In this document: in pieces, positions 1 to 8,433 of the stretch
Layout: each line of letters begins with the position of its first letter
Numbering within the stretch: position 1 is the first letter of the stretch
Origin: Aeromonas veronii bv. veronii
Lineage (GTDB): Bacteria > Pseudomonadota > Gammaproteobacteria > Enterobacterales > Aeromonadaceae
Assembly (NCBI RefSeq): GCF_000820225.1
Contig: NZ_CDDK01000018.1
Span: 62,001-126,000, forward strand
Direction: 5' to 3'
Length of the DNA stretch: 64,000 bases
Position numbers and translations under genes: made by a program
The notes under the pieces: model-generated
What the model was told of the DNA's origin: nothing
The model's database searches: none
The model's input: the letters and a program-made list of their open reading frames with translations, nothing else

Positions 1-1
1 T

Positions 2-490
2 CTGGTGGAGATGGCCAAGAATGCCCCCGAGAAGAACTTCATCGGCATTGAAGTGCATTCCCCGGGCGTGGGCGCCTGTCTGGGTACCGCTCAGGAAGCG
101 GGTGTCACCAATCTGAAGGTGATCTGCCACGATGCGGTCGAGGTGCTGGAGCACATGATCCCGAACGGTTCACTCTCCTGCCTGCAGCTCTTCTTCCCGG
201 ACCCCTGGCACAAGAGCCGTCACCACAAGCGTCGCATCGTACAGCCTGCGTTTGCCCAGGATATTCGCCAGAAGCTGGCCATCGGTGGCGTGTTCCACAT
301 GGCTACCGACTGGGAAAACTATGCCGAGCATATGCTGGAAGTGATGAGCGCCGCCGAGGGTTACGAGAACACCTCCGCCACCGGCAACTGGGTGCCCCGT
401 CCGGACTGGCGTCCGCTGACCAAATTTGAACAACGTGGCCACCGTCTCGGCCACGGGGTTTGGGATCTGATTTTCAAGCGTGTCAGCTAA
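2..490 (+). CDS. trmB: tRNA (guanine-N7-)-methyltransferase, 3' part
   Basis: This is the C-terminal 162 codons of TrmB, which makes m7G46 in the variable loop of tRNAs using SAM. The reading frame is open from base 2, so the start and the glycine-rich SAM motif lie outside the window. The signature [14 protein letters not shown] at about residues 59-72 of the visible part is the family's substrate/catalytic loop. The stop sits inside a near-palindrome (481-497). yggL follows 48 bp downstream, the same order as in E. coli. The assignment is secure; only the 5' boundary is missing. Confidence 0.96.
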   Translation: MVEMAKNAPEKNFIGIEVHSPGVGACLGTAQEAGVTNLKVICHDAVEVLEHMIPNGSLSCLQLFFPDPWHKSRHHKRRIVQPAFAQDIRQKLAIGGVFHMATDWENYAEHMLEVMSAAEGYENTSATGNWVPRPDWRPLTKFEQRGHRLGHGVWDLIFKRVS

Positions 491-538
491 GCTGGCACGT
501 CAACACACCTAGCGTATCAACTAACTTGAGGAGCTATC

Positions 539-871
539 ATGGCCAATCGTAGCCGCCGCCTGCGCAAGAAACTGCGCGTCGATGAATTCCAGGAAATGGG
601 TTTCGACATCAGTTTCAACTTCCCGGTCGGCACTGCCGAAGAGACCATCGATGCGGTAGTCGATGCGATGATCGATGAGGTTGTTGAACCCCGTAAACTG
701 GCTTTTGCCGGCTCCGGTCACCTGGCCTGGGAAGGGATGATCTGTACCCAGCAACTGGGCAAGTGTACCGAAGAAGACCGCGCCGCCGTCAAATCCTGGC
801 TGGAAGGCAAGGGGATGGAAGCCGTGGTCGTTACCGAGCTGTTCGACCTCTGGTACGGTGAACCGGCCTGA
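539..871 (+). CDS. yggL: YggL family protein (DUF469)
   Basis: A 110-residue soluble protein matching the YggL family in length and in its basic N-terminus (MANRSRRLRKKLRVDEFQ). E. coli YggL has been linked to ribosomes, but its role is not settled. A Shine-Dalgarno sequence (gaggag) lies just before the ATG at 539. It probably shares a transcript with trmB, and a strong terminator follows. No catalytic motif is visible. Confidence 0.92.
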   Translation: MANRSRRLRKKLRVDEFQEMGFDISFNFPVGTAEETIDAVVDAMIDEVVEPRKLAFAGSGHLAWEGMICTQQLGKCTEEDRAAVKSWLEGKGMEAVVVTELFDLWYGEPA

Positions 872-911
872 TACAAGGCTGCCGCATCTGGCGCCTTGTT
901 GTGGGTAACTG

Positions 912-940
912 AAAAATCCCGCCGCTGGCGGGATTTTTGT
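912..940 (+). terminator. Rho-independent terminator after yggL
   Basis: Stem aaaaatcccgcc / ggcgggattttt with a short loop and a T-run; it closes the trmB-yggL transcript. Confidence 0.85.
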
Positions 941-993
941 CAGTGGGGATGGGATCTCCACCGCTGTTTTAGTCATGGAATCGCTTATTGCTT

Positions 994-1914
994 ATGGTGT
1001 TGTCATCCGAATTACTGGCCAGCATCCTTGAAGAGGTGCGCCCGTTGCTGGGACAAGGCAAGGTGGCCGACTACATTCCGGCACTGGCTCAGGTACCGGC
1101 CGATCGGCTTGGTATTGCAGTCTGTACCGTCGAGGGTGAGCTGTTCACCGCCGGTGACGCTTTTGAACCCTTCTCCATCCAGAGTATCTCCAAGGCCCTG
1201 AGCCTGACCCTGGCACTCACTCTCTATCAGGAGGAGGAGATCTGGGCCCGGGTGGGCAAGGAGCCCTCCGGCCAGCCCTTCAACTCGCTGGTACAGCTCG
1301 AGTTCGAGCAGGGGATCCCCCGCAACCCCTTTATCAATGCCGGGGCGCTGGTGGTGAGCGATCTGCTGGAGACCCGCCTCACTGCGCCCCGTCAGCGTAC
1401 CCTCGAGCTGGTGCGCCGTCTTTCCGGCAATCCGGCCATCATGGCGGATCAGGTGGTCGCCCGCTCCGAATATCAGCACTCTGCCCGCAACGCCGCCATC
1501 GCCTATCTGATGAAGGCCTATGGCAACTTCGAAAACGAAGTGGACAAGGTGCTGCAAAGCTACTTCAATGCCTGTGCCATTCGCATGAGCTGCGTCGATC
1601 TGGCGCGGGCATTCATCTATCTGGCCAACCGTGGTGTGCCACTGGGCGAGAGCGTACCGCTGCTGCCCGCCCGCACCACCAAGCAGGTCAACGCCCTGCT
1701 CGCCACCTGCGGTCTCTATGATGAGGCGGGCGATTTTGCCTATCGGGTCGGCATGCCGGGCAAATCGGGTGTCGGCGGCGGTATCATCGCCCTGATCCCG
1801 GGTGAGCTCTGCGTCTGTGTCTGGTCGCCCGAGCTCAACAAAGCCGGCAACTCGCTGGCGGGCACGGCGGCGTTGGAGCTGCTGGCCGAGCGGCTGGGTC
1901 GCTCCATTTTTTAA
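994..1914 (+). CDS. glsB: Glutaminase
   Basis: Hydrolyses L-glutamine to glutamate and ammonia in the cytoplasm. The protein belongs to the serine-dependent (beta-lactamase-fold) glutaminases: the SxxK pair sits in SIQSISKAL near residue 64, followed by the conserved [11 protein letters not shown] and GKSGVGGGI segments. Its length and sequence resemble E. coli YneH/GlsB (308 aa). An in-frame TTG at 988 has a slightly better spaced GGA upstream and is an alternative start; I prefer the ATG at 994. It is a single gene, lying between the yggL terminator and the rhodanese gene. Confidence 0.94.
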   Translation: MVLSSELLASILEEVRPLLGQGKVADYIPALAQVPADRLGIAVCTVEGELFTAGDAFEPFSIQSISKALSLTLALTLYQEEEIWARVGKEPSGQPFNSLVQLEFEQGIPRNPFINAGALVVSDLLETRLTAPRQRTLELVRRLSGNPAIMADQVVARSEYQHSARNAAIAYLMKAYGNFENEVDKVLQSYFNACAIRMSCVDLARAFIYLANRGVPLGESVPLLPARTTKQVNALLATCGLYDEAGDFAYRVGMPGKSGVGGGIIALIPGELCVCVWSPELNKAGNSLAGTAALELLAERLGRSIF

Positions 1915-1943
1915 CCTTGTTCACTATGAATCGAGAAATCACC

Positions 1944-3239
1944 ATGAAACGACATCTTCGCTTCCTGCAGGCCGCGCTGGCGACCTTACTGCTCTGGTGT
2001 GCCCTGCCCGCCGTGGCAGGGGAGTTGCCACCGCTCTCGCTGGCCGATGCCAAGGCCAAACAGGCTGTCATCCTGGATACCCGCGCCAGCTACTTCTATC
2101 AGGGGTGGCCGATGGAAGGGGAGAAGCAGGGCGGCCATGTGGCGGGCGCCGAGAACCTCTCTGCCGAGTGGAAATACAGCGATGAAGAGTGGCCAAAGGC
2201 GCTCGAGATCAAGGGGCTGAAGGCTGAGCGTCCGGTTGCCCTCTACGGTGCGTCCCGCGAAGTGGCCGAGGTGGCCCGTCTGCTGCGCAAGCAGGGGATC
2301 AAGCAGCTGTTCGAGCTGCAAGGTTGGCAAGCCGCACCGCGCGAGTCGCTGGCACGCTGGCAGCAGCTGGTCTATCCGCGCTGGTTGGCGGATCTGCAAG
2401 AGGGCAAGCCGGTTGCGGCGGCGCCCAAGGGAGACTGGAAGCTGTTTGAAGTGGATTGGGGTTCACCCAAGGCCTACCTCATCAGCCACATCCCGGGGGC
2501 CGGATATATCGATACCAACAGCCTCGAAGAGGAGCCGCTGTGGAACAAGGTCTCTGACGAAGCGCTCAAGAAGCTGCTGCTGGATAACGGCATCCGTCAC
2601 GACACCACCGTTATCCTCTATGGTCGCAACACCATGGCGGCTGCCCGTGCTGCGCACCTGATGATGTATGCGGGGGTGGAAGATGTGCGCCTGCTGGACG
2701 GTGGCCTGGATGCCTGGTTTATCCAGCACCTGCGCACCGAAACGGGTCTGCCCAACAAATATGAGCCGGTGAAGGAGTTTGGCGTGGCCATTCCCGCTCA
2801 CCCCGAGTACTACACCACGCTAAGTCAGGCGAAAGAGCTGCTCAAGAAGCCCGATAGCGCACTGGTCAGCGTGCGTACCTGGGACGAGTTTGTCGGCAAC
2901 ACCTCAGGTTACAGCTACATCAAGCCGAAGGGCGATATCCCGGGGGCCAAGTGGGGTCACGGCGGGGTCGATGCCAACAGCATGAGCGACTTCCACAACC
3001 CGGACGGCACCATGAAGCCGGCCCGCGAGATCCTCGCCATGTGGGACCAGTGGAATATCGAGCCAACCCAGCAGGCGGCGTTCTACTGCGGTACCGGCTG
3101 GCGCGCCTCCGAGGCTTTCTTCTACGCCTGGCTGATGGACTGGAAACAGATCAGCGTCTACGACGGCGGTTGGTACGAGTGGAGTTCCGATCCCAAGAAC
3201 CCGACCGTGACCGGTGAGCGTCAGCCCGCCAAGTCATGA
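1944..3239 (+). CDS. ynjE: YnjE-type periplasmic thiosulfate sulfurtransferase, three rhodanese domains
   Basis: A 431-residue exported protein with a signal peptide (residues 1 to about 25, ending PAVAG) and three rhodanese-fold domains. Only the third keeps the active loop, CGTGWR with Cys382; the first two lack a cysteine at that place, as in E. coli YnjE (435 aa), to which the whole length aligns. YnjE is a thiosulfate:cyanide-type sulfurtransferase with an unclear physiological acceptor. I chose the ATG at 1944 because the basic n-region of the signal begins there; ATG 1926 is in frame. A terminator follows. Confidence 0.9.
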   Translation: MKRHLRFLQAALATLLLWCALPAVAGELPPLSLADAKAKQAVILDTRASYFYQGWPMEGEKQGGHVAGAENLSAEWKYSDEEWPKALEIKGLKAERPVALYGASREVAEVARLLRKQGIKQLFELQGWQAAPRESLARWQQLVYPRWLADLQEGKPVAAAPKGDWKLFEVDWGSPKAYLISHIPGAGYIDTNSLEEEPLWNKVSDEALKKLLLDNGIRHDTTVILYGRNTMAAARAAHLMMYAGVEDVRLLDGGLDAWFIQHLRTETGLPNKYEPVKEFGVAIPAHPEYYTTLSQAKELLKKPDSALVSVRTWDEFVGNTSGYSYIKPKGDIPGAKWGHGGVDANSMSDFHNPDGTMKPAREILAMWDQWNIEPTQQAAFYCGTGWRASEAFFYAWLMDWKQISVYDGGWYEWSSDPKNPTVTGERQPAKS

Positions 3240-3262
3240 TTGCGTTCTTGCGCTTGAAAGAA

Positions 3263-3292
3263 GAGGCCGGACAGAGATGTCCGGCCTTTTTC
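3263..3292 (+). terminator. Rho-independent terminator after ynjE
   Basis: GC-rich hairpin aggccggaca / tgtccggcct followed by five Ts. Confidence 0.85.
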
Positions 3293-3442
3293 ATTGCGCT
3301 CGCCACCCGGCCAGATAACTAGGCTAAGTTGCTGATTATTGACGGCGATCCCGCTTTGCTCATCGCGTCATCCCGTGCCGTGCGATTGAACTAGGCTTCA
3401 AGAAACATCCTCGTGGTGAGGATGATCGCAGAAGAGGCCGCA

Positions 3443-3652
3443 ATGAAAAAACTGATGATGATCCTGGTGTGCGCCCTGGGGCTGGTGGCATGCAGCTCCC
3501 AATACATCATGAGCACCAAGGATGGCAAGATGATCACCACAGAGAGCAAACCCAAGCTGGACGAGAGCACCGGCATGTATCGCTATTACGATCATGAAGG
3601 GCGCGAGGTAATGATCAAGAAAGATGACGTGACCCAAATCATGGAGCGCTAA
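3443..3652 (+). CDS. YgdI/YgdR-family small lipoprotein
   Basis: A 69-residue lipoprotein precursor: MKKLMMILVCALGLVAC has a clear lipobox, with the lipidated Cys at residue 17. The rest (residues 18-69) resembles the small YgdI/YgdR domain, including the motif YIMSTKDGKMI near its start. These are envelope lipoproteins of unknown function. Upstream in-frame starts (3413) would add residues in front of the signal peptide, so ATG 3443 is preferred. Confidence 0.85.
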   Translation: MKKLMMILVCALGLVACSSQYIMSTKDGKMITTESKPKLDESTGMYRYYDHEGREVMIKKDDVTQIMER

Positions 3653-3667
3653 GCGCTCTCTTGCCGC

Positions 3668-3698
3668 AAGGGCCGCTATCTGCGGCTCTTCTCTTTTT
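3668..3698 (+). terminator. Probable terminator after the YgdI-like lipoprotein gene
   Basis: Short stem gccgc / gcggc with flanking pairing, then a pyrimidine-rich tract (cttctcttttt). Moderately convincing. Confidence 0.5.
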
Positions 3699-3819
3699 GC
3701 CGAAAAGTCGCGCTGTTTTCTCTGTTGATCCCCGCACATTCGCAGCAAATTCAGCTGTGATACAGCTTCCGTTATGGTTTAACCCTTATCATCACACTCC
3801 ATTTTTTATTGGAGGTGTT

Positions 3820-4221
3820 ATGTCCTTGATGTCTATCTGGAATTCCCGTTTTTCTGCACGCAGCTTGCTGGGTGGTGCCTTGCTGGTGGTGGCGTCAGCC
3901 AGCCATGCCGGTGACGATCAGTTCACGCTGGGGCGGACTATTTTGCTGGGAGCCGGTGATCATGGTGCGACAATTCCTTTGGTGGTTTGCCGTCAGACCA
4001 AATATATCAAGGTGAAGGCAGAGCGTGATTTGACCCTGGATCGGGTGGTGGTGACCTATGGTGGTGATCGTACCAAGACCATTCGTTTCGATCGGGAAAT
4101 GAGCAGTGATAAAGAGACCGAGTGGAAATCACTGGGCTCGCGCCGTTGTGTGAAAAAAATCGAAGTGTACGGTAATTCAGAGCGCAGCAAAGCGGGCGTA
4201 AAAGTATTCGGCCGCAAATAA
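3820..4221 (+). CDS. Exported protein of the YaaI/DUF2541 type
   Basis: A 133-residue secreted protein with a signal peptide ending near SASHAG (about residue 30). The mature part has two cysteines spaced as in E. coli YaaI (VCR...RCVKKI), which probably form a disulfide; length and pattern fit DUF2541. Function unknown. ATG 3820 is chosen because an excellent ribosome site (ggaggtgtt) lies directly before it; the open frame upstream to 3661 has no signal-like start. Confidence 0.65.
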   Translation: MSLMSIWNSRFSARSLLGGALLVVASASHAGDDQFTLGRTILLGAGDHGATIPLVVCRQTKYIKVKAERDLTLDRVVVTYGGDRTKTIRFDREMSSDKETEWKSLGSRRCVKKIEVYGNSERSKAGVKVFGRK

Positions 4222-4255
4222 TTGATGTGGTTTTTCTGCGCAGACAGATGAGTTA

Positions 4256-4292
4256 AAAATAATGGCGAGCCGTGGCTCGCCATTATTTTTTA
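4256..4292. terminator. Bidirectional terminator between the YaaI-like gene and mog
   Basis: A near-perfect stem aataatggcgagcc / ggctcgccattatt with T-runs on the plus side and A-runs mirrored on the other, between convergent genes. Confidence 0.85.
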
Positions 4293-4304
4293 TGGTCGGG
4301 TTCG

Positions 4305-4835
4305 CTATTTTTTCGGCCGAAACGGCTTGATGACAGTTTCATCGCACTCGAGATACGGCCCTTCCATCAAATCGATACAGTAGGGGATGGCGGGGAAGAC
4401 TGCATCCAGACATTCGCGGATTGATTTGGGCTTGCCCGGCAGATTGACGATCAGGGTATCGTCGCGCAGTCCAGCAGTCTGGCGCGACAGAATGGCGGTC
4501 GGCACAAATTTGAGGGATTCGGCCCGCATCAGCTCGCCAAAGCCCGGCATCATGCGATCACATACCGCCTCGGTCGCTTCCGGCGTGACATCCCGCTTGG
4601 CCGGACCGGTGCCGCCTGTGGTGACGATGAGACAACACTGCTCCTCATCCGCCAGCCGGATCAGGGTCGCTTCAATCTGATCCTGCTCATCGGGGATCAC
4701 CTGATAGACAGGTTCCCACTCCGAGGTCAGATAAGCGTTCAGGGTGTCGATGATAGCCTTGCCGGAGAGGTCTTCATAGATGCCCGCGCTGGCACGATCG
4801 CTGACGGTGACGATACCGATTTTTGCCTTGCTCAT
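4305..4835 (-). CDS. mog: Molybdopterin adenylyltransferase
   Basis: Adenylylates molybdopterin before molybdate insertion in molybdenum cofactor synthesis. The 176-residue protein shows the MoaB/Mog nucleotide and pterin motifs TTGGTGPAKRDVTPEAT (about residues 70-86) and LPGKPKSIRECLDAV near the C-terminus. The start is the ATG at 4835; the frame continues to 4868, but MSKAKIGIVTVSD matches the family's N-terminus. It is a single gene, convergent with the YaaI-like gene. Confidence 0.95.
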   Translation of the reverse strand: MSKAKIGIVTVSDRASAGIYEDLSGKAIIDTLNAYLTSEWEPVYQVIPDEQDQIEATLIRLADEEQCCLIVTTGGTGPAKRDVTPEATEAVCDRMMPGFGELMRAESLKFVPTAILSRQTAGLRDDTLIVNLPGKPKSIRECLDAVFPAIPYCIDLMEGPYLECDETVIKPFRPKK

Positions 4836-5228
4836 GGTCTGCTCTTGAATGTCCGATAAAAGTGGCAATTAAAATAACATAATCAGTGAGATATGTTAAA
4901 CCGTCAGGAGATGACGCGGGTCTGTGAGGGAAGAATAAAGTGTCGAATGAAGCAAAATAAGGCCACCCGGATTTTTATTTGCAATAAAAAACAGAAAATC
5001 ACAACCTAAAATGTATAAGTGTTTTATCTCGCCTGAATTAAAAGCAATCGCTTGTTTCCAAACACAATTAAAATAGATAGACACCCTCGTAGTGACCATT
5101 GTCCGGTTTAGTCGCCAGTGGATGGATTGAACCCTTTTTAGCCGCGTCGTATATACAGATTTATATGGCTGGGACGTGATGGTGTGGTACCGCAGTGTGT
5201 TGCCAGCAATAGTCGCCAAGGAGGGCAT
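4836..5228. other. AT-rich intergenic region between mog and the DUF3135 gene
   Basis: About 390 bp, clearly richer in A+T than its surroundings. It must carry the divergent promoters of mog (minus) and of the downstream plus-strand gene. A minus-strand open frame (4896-5228) has no recognisable protein character. No RNA gene or repeat recognised. Confidence 0.6.
5127..5155 (+). promoter_or_regulatory. Candidate sigma-70 promoter for the DUF3135 gene
   Basis: TTGAAC (5127-5132) and TATATA (5150-5155) with a 17-bp spacer, about 70 bp upstream of the ATG. Sequence match only. Confidence 0.5.
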
Positions 5229-5564
5229 ATGGAGTTGCCTGATTTTGACACCCTGAAGGAGTTGGCTGCGAGTGAGCCCTCCCGGCTGGATGCGATTCTG
5301 GAGCAGCAGATCGACCAGTTGATGGCCCGTGCGAGCCCCGATCAGCAGCGCCGTCTGCGCGGGTTGCAGTTCAAGATTGATGGTCAGCGCCGTCTGGCGA
5401 AAAACAATCTTGATAGCTGTATCCGGATTACCAACATGATGCGGGAATCCTTTTATGTGATGCGCAGCGAAATGAGCCAGTTCAGGGAACAGGGGGACCC
5501 TCCGCCTGAAAGCGATGGCAGTGGTAAAATAATCCGTCTGGCGGACTATCGACGTCGTAAATAA
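5229..5564 (+). CDS. DUF3135 domain-containing protein
   Basis: A 111-residue acidic/basic helical cytosolic protein. The central segment (QQRRLRGLQFKIDGQRRLAK, about residues 39-58) and the following CIRITNMM resemble the DUF3135 family found in Aeromonas and Vibrio, whose function is unknown. The start is set by a strong ribosome site (aaggaggg) ahead of the ATG at 5229. It has no membrane segment or signal peptide and stands alone, with its own likely promoter. Confidence 0.75.
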   Translation: MELPDFDTLKELAASEPSRLDAILEQQIDQLMARASPDQQRRLRGLQFKIDGQRRLAKNNLDSCIRITNMMRESFYVMRSEMSQFREQGDPPPESDGSGKIIRLADYRRRK

Positions 5565-5799
5565 TCTGTAATAACCCTATTGGTTAATATTTCAGCCAAA
5601 TCAGTGAGGCCATAATAAAGGGAATTGCTGGCGACCTGATTGTTATGGTTTTTAATGTTAGTCGTAATGTATTTGTGATGTAATCTCTTTTCTCCTTCTT
5701 GTAATAACTTATTAGTCAGGTTGTGATAGGGGTGGATGAATAACAGTAAAAGTTAGGCTAATATGGCCGAAATTTTTATTGCTACGACTCGAAGGGATT

Positions 5800-6597
5800 A
5801 TGAGAAGTATCACACCAAGACGGGTGTTGTCGCGGGAGCAACAGACAGAGATCACCCGCATTATCGTCAAGGTGGGTCAGATGTTGGCCCAGTTCGGGGC
5901 GGAGAGCCGGATCATCGAGCAGACCACGGTGCGGCTGGGGATGGCGCTGGGGCTGGAGAGTGTCGAAATGGCCATCTCTTCCAGTGCCATCGTGCTCACC
6001 AGCCTCTATCAGGGGGGCTGTGTTACTACTACCCGGCGGGTGCGTGAACATGGCATCAACATGCAGGTGGTGTGCGAGATCCAGCGGATCTGCATCATGG
6101 CGGAAAAAGAGCTGATCGGTGCCCGTGAAGTGCGCCAGCGCCTCGAGGCCATCGTCCCTTTCCACTATCACCCCTGGCTGGTGGTCCCCATGGTGGGGCT
6201 CTCCTGTGGTGCCTTTAGCCTGCTGTTTGGCGGTGACTGGCCCATCTTCCTGGTGACCTGTTTCTCGTCTGCCGTGGCGATGCGGGTGCGCCAGCTGATG
6301 GCCCGCCATCACCATAGCCCGCTCATCAACTTTGCCGCCACCGGCTTTATTGCTACTTTGCTCTCCTCCAGCGCCACCTTTTTTAACTGGGGTGACCAGC
6401 CCTATCTCGCCATGGCGGCCAGCGTGCTGCTGCTGGTGCCGGGCTTTCCGCTGATCAATGCGGTCTCAGACATGGTGAAGGGCTACTTCAACATGGGGCT
6501 GGCCCGCTGGGGGACAGCGACCCTGCTGACCATCAGCGCTGCGATCGGCATCATTCTGGCCATGTCGGTCACGGGGATCTGGGGGTGGAAAGTATGA
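5800..6597 (+). CDS. yjjP: YjjP-type threonine/serine exporter family, large subunit
   Basis: The larger half of a two-part ThrE-type transporter; E. coli YjjP/YjjB has been reported to export succinate. The 265-residue protein has a soluble N-terminal domain (to about residue 125), followed by several hydrophobic helices from VVPMVGLSCGAF onward. Start ATG 5800 (MRSITPRRV) follows gaaggg; TTG 5779 is an in-frame alternative. The stop overlaps the yjjB start (ATGA), so the two are translationally coupled and probably form one complex. Confidence 0.9.
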   Translation: MRSITPRRVLSREQQTEITRIIVKVGQMLAQFGAESRIIEQTTVRLGMALGLESVEMAISSSAIVLTSLYQGGCVTTTRRVREHGINMQVVCEIQRICIMAEKELIGAREVRQRLEAIVPFHYHPWLVVPMVGLSCGAFSLLFGGDWPIFLVTCFSSAVAMRVRQLMARHHHSPLINFAATGFIATLLSSSATFFNWGDQPYLAMAASVLLLVPGFPLINAVSDMVKGYFNMGLARWGTATLLTISAAIGIILAMSVTGIWGWKV

Positions 6598-7061
6598 TGG
6601 ATTTGCTCTGGCTACTGGCCAAGGATGCTTTCTGGTCCTCCATTCCGGCGGTGGGGTTTGCCATGCTGTTCAACGTGCCACCACGGATGCTGAAGTATTG
6701 CGCCATGGGCGGCGCGCTGGCCCACAGTCTGCGTACCCTGCTGATCCACTATGGCATGCCCATCGAGTGGGCGACGCTGGCGGCGGCGACCACGGTCGGC
6801 TTTGTCTGCGTCTACTGGTCGCGCCGTCTGCTGGCGCCGCGTCCGGTGTTCAGCGTTGCCTCCATCATTCCGATGATCCCGGGGAGTTATGCCTTCAAGA
6901 CCATGATTGCGGTGGTGGAGCTCAACATCAACGGTGTGACCATGGAGTTGATCCAGAGTGCGGTGGAGAACGGCCTCAAGGCGCTCTTTATCGTCGGTGC
7001 CCTCAGTTTCGGTTTGGCGATCCCCTCTCTGGTCGTGTACCGTAACCGCCCCATAATCTGA
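6594..7061 (+). CDS. yjjB: YjjB-type threonine/serine exporter family, small subunit
   Basis: A 155-residue, almost entirely hydrophobic inner-membrane protein with about four to five helices, completing the ThrE fold together with YjjP. The conserved MIPGSYAFKTM segment lies about two thirds along. ATG 6594 overlaps the yjjP stop by four bases and is preceded by ggggtgga. folA begins 18 bp downstream, and the three genes are probably co-transcribed. Confidence 0.9.
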   Translation: MMDLLWLLAKDAFWSSIPAVGFAMLFNVPPRMLKYCAMGGALAHSLRTLLIHYGMPIEWATLAAATTVGFVCVYWSRRLLAPRPVFSVASIIPMIPGSYAFKTMIAVVELNINGVTMELIQSAVENGLKALFIVGALSFGLAIPSLVVYRNRPII

Positions 7062-7079
7062 CAGACGGTGAGAGGCCCC

Positions 7080-7571
7080 ATGAAGATTTCCATGATTGCC
7101 GCCATGGCCCACGACAGGGTGATCGGCAAGGACAACCAGATGCCCTGGCATCTGCCTGCCGATCTGGCTCACTTCAAGCGTGTCACCCTCGGTAAACCGG
7201 TATTGATGGGGCGCAAGACCTTCGAATCCATCGGTCGACCGCTGCCCGGACGGCGCAATCTGGTGATCAGCCGCAATCCCGACTATCAGGCCGAGGGCAT
7301 TGAGGTGGTGGGCTCCGTCGAGGCGGCGCTGGCGCTGTTGGCAGGCAGCTTGGTGGAGGAGTTGATGGTGATCGGTGGTGGTCATCTCTATGCCGAGATG
7401 TTGCCGAGCGCGGATTGTCTCTACCTGACCCGCATCGATCTGGCGGTGGAGGGGGATACCCGTTTCCCCGCTTTTGATGATGGCCAGTGGCAACGCATTG
7501 CGTGCGAGAGCCACCCTGCCGATGAGAAGAACCCGCACCCCTATAGCTTCGAGACCTGGCAGCGCCGCTGA
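7080..7571 (+). CDS. folA: Dihydrofolate reductase
   Basis: Reduces dihydrofolate to tetrahydrofolate with NADPH; the target of trimethoprim. The 163-residue chromosomal-type enzyme shows MIAAMAHDRVIGKDNQMPWHLPADL (N-terminal substrate site, with the catalytic acidic residue in LPADL), GRKTFESIG (cofactor site) and VIGGGHLYAEML. The start ATG 7080 follows gagagg. It closes the yjjP-yjjB-folA run and is followed by a bidirectional terminator. Confidence 0.97.
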   Translation: MKISMIAAMAHDRVIGKDNQMPWHLPADLAHFKRVTLGKPVLMGRKTFESIGRPLPGRRNLVISRNPDYQAEGIEVVGSVEAALALLAGSLVEELMVIGGGHLYAEMLPSADCLYLTRIDLAVEGDTRFPAFDDGQWQRIACESHPADEKNPHPYSFETWQRR

Positions 7572-7592
7572 CGGACGAATGCTAATGGGCAA

Positions 7593-7632
7593 ATAACAAC
7601 AAGGGCATCTTCGGATGCCCTTGTTGTTCTGT
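7593..7632. terminator. Bidirectional terminator between folA and cysH
   Basis: Fourteen-base-pair stem aacaacaagggcat / atgcccttgttgtt around a cttcgg loop, between convergent genes. Confidence 0.9.
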
Positions 7633-7650
7633 TGGGTTTTCAAGACGGGA

Positions 7651-8433
7651 TTAGATGCCTGAGCCGTCGTTCTCGCCATTTTCCTCGTGCAAACCGCACT
7701 CGCGCTTGAGGCCGAAGAAGCGGGTCTGCTCCTCGCTCATGCCCGGCTCCCACTTGGCGGTGGTGTGGACATCGCCCACCGACAGGTAGCCCTGCTCCCA
7801 CAGCGGGTGGTAGGGGAGGTCGAACTCCTTGAAGTAGTAGAAGACATCCTTGTTGCTCCAGTCGATCACCGGCAGGAACTTGAAGCGGCCGCGCTGGATG
7901 CCCAGCACCGGCAGCTTGCCACGGCTGCCGGACTGCTCCCGGCGCAGGCCGGAGAACCAGGTCTGGGCCCCCTGCTCGCGCAGGGCGCGGTCCATCGGCT
8001 CCACCTTGTTGAGCTGGTTGTAGCGGGTGATCCCCTCCACCCCCTGCTCCCATAAGAGGCCAAATCGCGCCTCCTGCCAGGCCTGACTGAGCTCGGCCCG
8101 GTAGGTCTTCAAGTTGAGCGCGAGGCGCTCGGTCAGCTCGTCGATGAAACGGTAAGTCTCGGGGAACAGATAACCGGTATCGGTCAGCACCACGGGCACG
8201 TCGGCCCGTTCGCGACTTACCAGATGGAGCATCAGCGCCGCCTGAATGCCGAAACTGGATGAGAGCACATGCTCCCCCGGCAGATTGGCCAGGGCCCAGC
8301 GCACCCGCTCGGAGGCACTCATGGTATCCAGCTCCCGGTTGAGGGGCGCCAGCGCCTCGACTTGCTCCTCACGGCCGAGGGCTAGCAGCGCCTGCAGGTC
8401 AAGGCGGCCATCTTCAGTGACATTAAGCGGCAT
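7651..8433 (-). CDS. cysH: Phosphoadenosine phosphosulfate (PAPS) reductase
   Basis: Reduces PAPS to sulfite with thioredoxin. The 260-residue protein shows the PAPS-binding [13 protein letters not shown] and the C-terminal catalytic ECGLH, and lacks the extra Cys pairs of the iron-sulfur APS reductases, so PAPS is the likely substrate. It starts at ATG 8433, overlapping the cysI stop by 11 bp, so it is the last gene of cysJIH. Confidence 0.97.
   Translation of the reverse strand: MPLNVTEDGRLDLQALLALGREEQVEALAPLNRELDTMSASERVRWALANLPGEHVLSSSFGIQAALMLHLVSRERADVPVVLTDTGYLFPETYRFIDELTERLALNLKTYRAELSQAWQEARFGLLWEQGVEGITRYNQLNKVEPMDRALREQGAQTWFSGLRREQSGSRGKLPVLGIQRGRFKFLPVIDWSNKDVFYYFKEFDLPYHPLWEQGYLSVGDVHTTAKWEPGMSEEQTRFFGLKRECGLHEENGENDGSGI

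Noticed and set aside
4896-5228. 110-codon minus-strand ORF in the mog-DUF3135 gap
   Set aside because: AT-rich promoter region, no ribosome site, no protein-like composition.
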